DNA of 6,805 nt. It comes from an uncultured bacterium (GTDB lineage: Bacteria; Planctomycetota; UBA1135; GCA-002686595). The DNA lies in assembly GCA_913058555.1 (NCBI GenBank), contig CAJXRJ010000416.1:1-6805 (forward strand), in the 5' to 3' direction. A program made the position numbers and the translations under genes. Under the pieces are notes generated by a model, which saw only the letters and a program-made list of their open reading frames with translations, was not told the DNA's origin and did no database searches. Shown piece by piece: positions 5,668 through 6,805 of the stretch; the stretch's first letter is position 1, and each line of letters starts with the position of its first letter.

Positions 5668-6759
5668 TCAGCGGTAAGTCACCGATAGGCCGTCGGTCAG
5701 GTTCGAGCTTGGCACTCCGGCGTCCAGATCGCGGAACCAGCACTGGTAGTGCCACGTCTCCCCGGCCATCACGGCCACCGTCCCAAGGCCCATGGGCGTG
5801 TTAGGAAGATCGAGGGAGAAGGAGAGACTCCCCCCAGCGCCGCTGCTTCCCAACGACCCGTTGTAGCGGGCGATCGACCCGCCCAGGCACAGCGTCCCCA
5901 ATCCACCGCCCAGGTTCATTTGGACGCCCTGGGCCCGTGAGGTCACAAAGAGCCCCATCTGGTTGGCGGGCAACGATTCCGCGACCAGGGTCACATCGTT
6001 GTCTGCCACCGCGTCCGTTCCGAAGGCGCGGATCGCCCCAGGAAGCCCTGTCGCGTTCGGAACCGCAGGCCCGCAGTAGTTGGTTCCGACGGCCCCGGGG
6101 CCGTCCGCCGGGAGCTTGAACGTGATGGACCCAAACGGGATTCCGAGGTTGCCGAGGGACGTCACGCCAAGCGTCGCCAGGTCGAGGGCATAGAACGCGT
6201 TGTCGTTGCCAACGACATACGCGGTGCCATCACAGTCGATCTCGATGTCGATCACCTGCCCACCCGTGATTCCGGTCAGGATCGTGGTCGTGCTCGTGCC
6301 GGTCGCGGGATCAAAGCGGATCAGCCGGTTGCCGATCAGGAGCATGTAGAGCGATCCATCGGGGTGAACGGCCATGCCAAAGGCCGCGTCGAAGTTGCTC
6401 GTATAGGAGGTCCCTTGACCCGTCGCCAGATCGATGATGTCGATGGAGCTACTGACCAGGCTGGCAGCGAAAAGCCGCCCGCTGGCGTCGAACTCGAGGG
6501 CGCTAGGGAAGATGACGTCCGTCGCGATCGTGCTCTGGATTCCAAAGGCGCTGTCCAAGGCATAGACGAAGTTCCCAAAGAACCCGCTCGAGCCACACGT
6601 GTAGAACGTCCCCGTCCCCGGCTGCACGGCGAGTCCAAGCTGGGGATTCGACTGCACGCCGACCGAGCTCAGAACAGGCGCCGTGGCGTAGCCATCCACA
6701 CGGTAAATGGTCCCATCCGTGGCGCTCACGTAGAGCTCCTGACCGGGGCAGCTCTGGAA
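5668..6759 (-). CDS. Secreted beta-propeller protein with planctomycete-type C-terminal domain, 5'-truncated
   Basis: The last 363 residues of a secreted protein; the start and signal peptide are lost beyond the contig end. Numbered from the first genomic residue (Phe, 6757-6759), residues 1-215 show propeller-like repeats of the NHL/YncE/SMP-30 kind: ELYVSATDGTIYRVD, FVYALDSAFG, GRLFAAS...IDIIDLATGQ, HPDGSLYMLL...LIRFDPATG and CDGTAYVVG...FYALDLATLG. Residues 225-363 form a separate domain beginning GTNYCGPAVPNATGLPGAI and containing DVTLVAESLPANQMGLF, LCLGGSIARY, GETWHYQCWFRD and NLTDGLSVTYR at the very C-terminus. I recall this domain as common at the ends of secreted proteins in some Planctomycetota, without a well-known name. 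The ATG at 6772-6774 that opens this frame lies in adapter sequence and is not a real start. The next gene on the strand begins 181 nt downstream. A role in binding or surface display is inference. Confidence 0.85.
   Translation of the reverse strand, partial: FQSCPGQELYVSATDGTIYRVDGYATAPVLSSVGVQSNPQLGLAVQPGTGTFYTCGSSGFFGNFVYALDSAFGIQSTIATDVIFPSALEFDASGRLFAASLVSSSIDIIDLATGQGTSYTSNFDAAFGMAVHPDGSLYMLLIGNRLIRFDPATGTSTTTILTGITGGQVIDIEIDCDGTAYVVGNDNAFYALDLATLGVTSLGNLGIPFGSITFKLPADGPGAVGTNYCGPAVPNATGLPGAIRAFGTDAVADNDVTLVAESLPANQMGLFVTSRAQGVQMNLGGGLGTLCLGGSIARYNGSLGSSGAGGSLSFSLDLPNTPMGLGTVAVMAGETWHYQCWFRDLDAGVPSSNLTDGLSVTYR
5671..6087 (-). other. C-terminal GTNYC...ETWHYQCWFRD...TDGLSVTYR domain
   Basis: About 139 residues closing the truncated propeller protein. 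It contains three cysteines (in NYCGP, LCLGG and YQCWFRD), paired beta-strand patterns and a Gly/Ser-rich middle. The position at the extreme C-terminus of an exported protein suggests a sorting, anchoring or binding module; that role is inferred, and the similarity to planctomycete proteins is from memory. Confidence 0.6.
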
Positions 6760-6805
6760 CTGTCTCTTATACACATCTCCGAGCCCACGAGACTAGGCAT
6801 GATCT
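6760..6805. other. Illumina Nextera read-through adapter (non-genomic)
   Basis: Positions 6760-6778 are exactly the 19-bp Tn5 mosaic end used in Nextera libraries (CTGTCTCTTATACACATCT). Positions 6779-6793 (CCGAGCCCACGAGAC) are the rest of the i7-side transposase adapter. Positions 6794-6801 (TAGGCATG) fit an 8-base i7 index, N706 as I recall it, and 6802-6805 (ATCT) begin the P7-side sequence. All parts are in the right order and directly abut the coding sequence. This is library-construction sequence left in the assembly and marks the contig end. Confidence 0.97.

Noticed and set aside
5662..5674. CCGC/GCGG stem across the stop codon of the truncated propeller gene
   Set aside because: Four base pairs with a five-base loop and no T-run are too weak for a terminator call in GC-rich DNA.
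6760..6778. Tn5 mosaic end, which could suggest a transposon insertion at the contig edge
   Set aside because: It is followed directly by the Nextera i7-side adapter, an index and P7-side bases, which is library sequence; no transposase or target duplication is present.

Overview
This is a GC-rich bacterial window of 6,805 bases. The last 46 bases (6760-6805) are Illumina Nextera adapter, not genomic DNA, so real sequence ends at 6759. The best guess for the organism is a member of the Planctomycetota, possibly a marine lineage related to Saltatorellus. That rests on the style of the secreted proteins: stand-alone propeller lipoproteins, large chains of carboxypeptidase-regulatory-like modules, and a C-terminal domain ending in an ETWHYQCWFRD...NLTDGLSVTYR pattern that I recall from that group. 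It is an inference from memory, with no marker gene in the window to confirm it.

Layout: three genes run forward and three run in reverse, meeting tail to tail. Forward: (1) a small outer-membrane-type beta-barrel protein with a lipoprotein-like signal (87-569); (2) a small three-helix membrane protein of unknown function (632-1012); (3) a lipoprotein made of seven Reg_prop-type propeller repeats (1120-2205). Reverse, in transcription order: (6) a secreted beta-propeller protein with a planctomycete-type C-terminal domain, cut at its 5' end by the contig edge (5668-6759); (5) an 847-residue membrane-tethered protein of about eight Ig/prealbumin-like modules (2943-5486); (4) a phytanoyl-CoA-dioxygenase-family Fe(II)/2-oxoglutarate oxygenase (2186-2914). 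Genes 5 and 4 are 28 nt apart and probably co-transcribed. The 3' ends of genes 3 and 4 overlap by 20 bp.

Five of the six products appear to be exported or membrane-bound; only the oxygenase looks cytoplasmic. I see no pathway linking them, and no tRNA, rRNA, CRISPR array, insertion sequence or phage gene. The strongest observations are the adapter at the contig end, which creates a false start codon and a false MYKRQ N-terminus for gene 6, the distinctive C-terminal domain of gene 6, and the pairing of a large modular surface protein with a PhyH-type oxygenase. I did not find convincing evidence of a new defence or mobile system.
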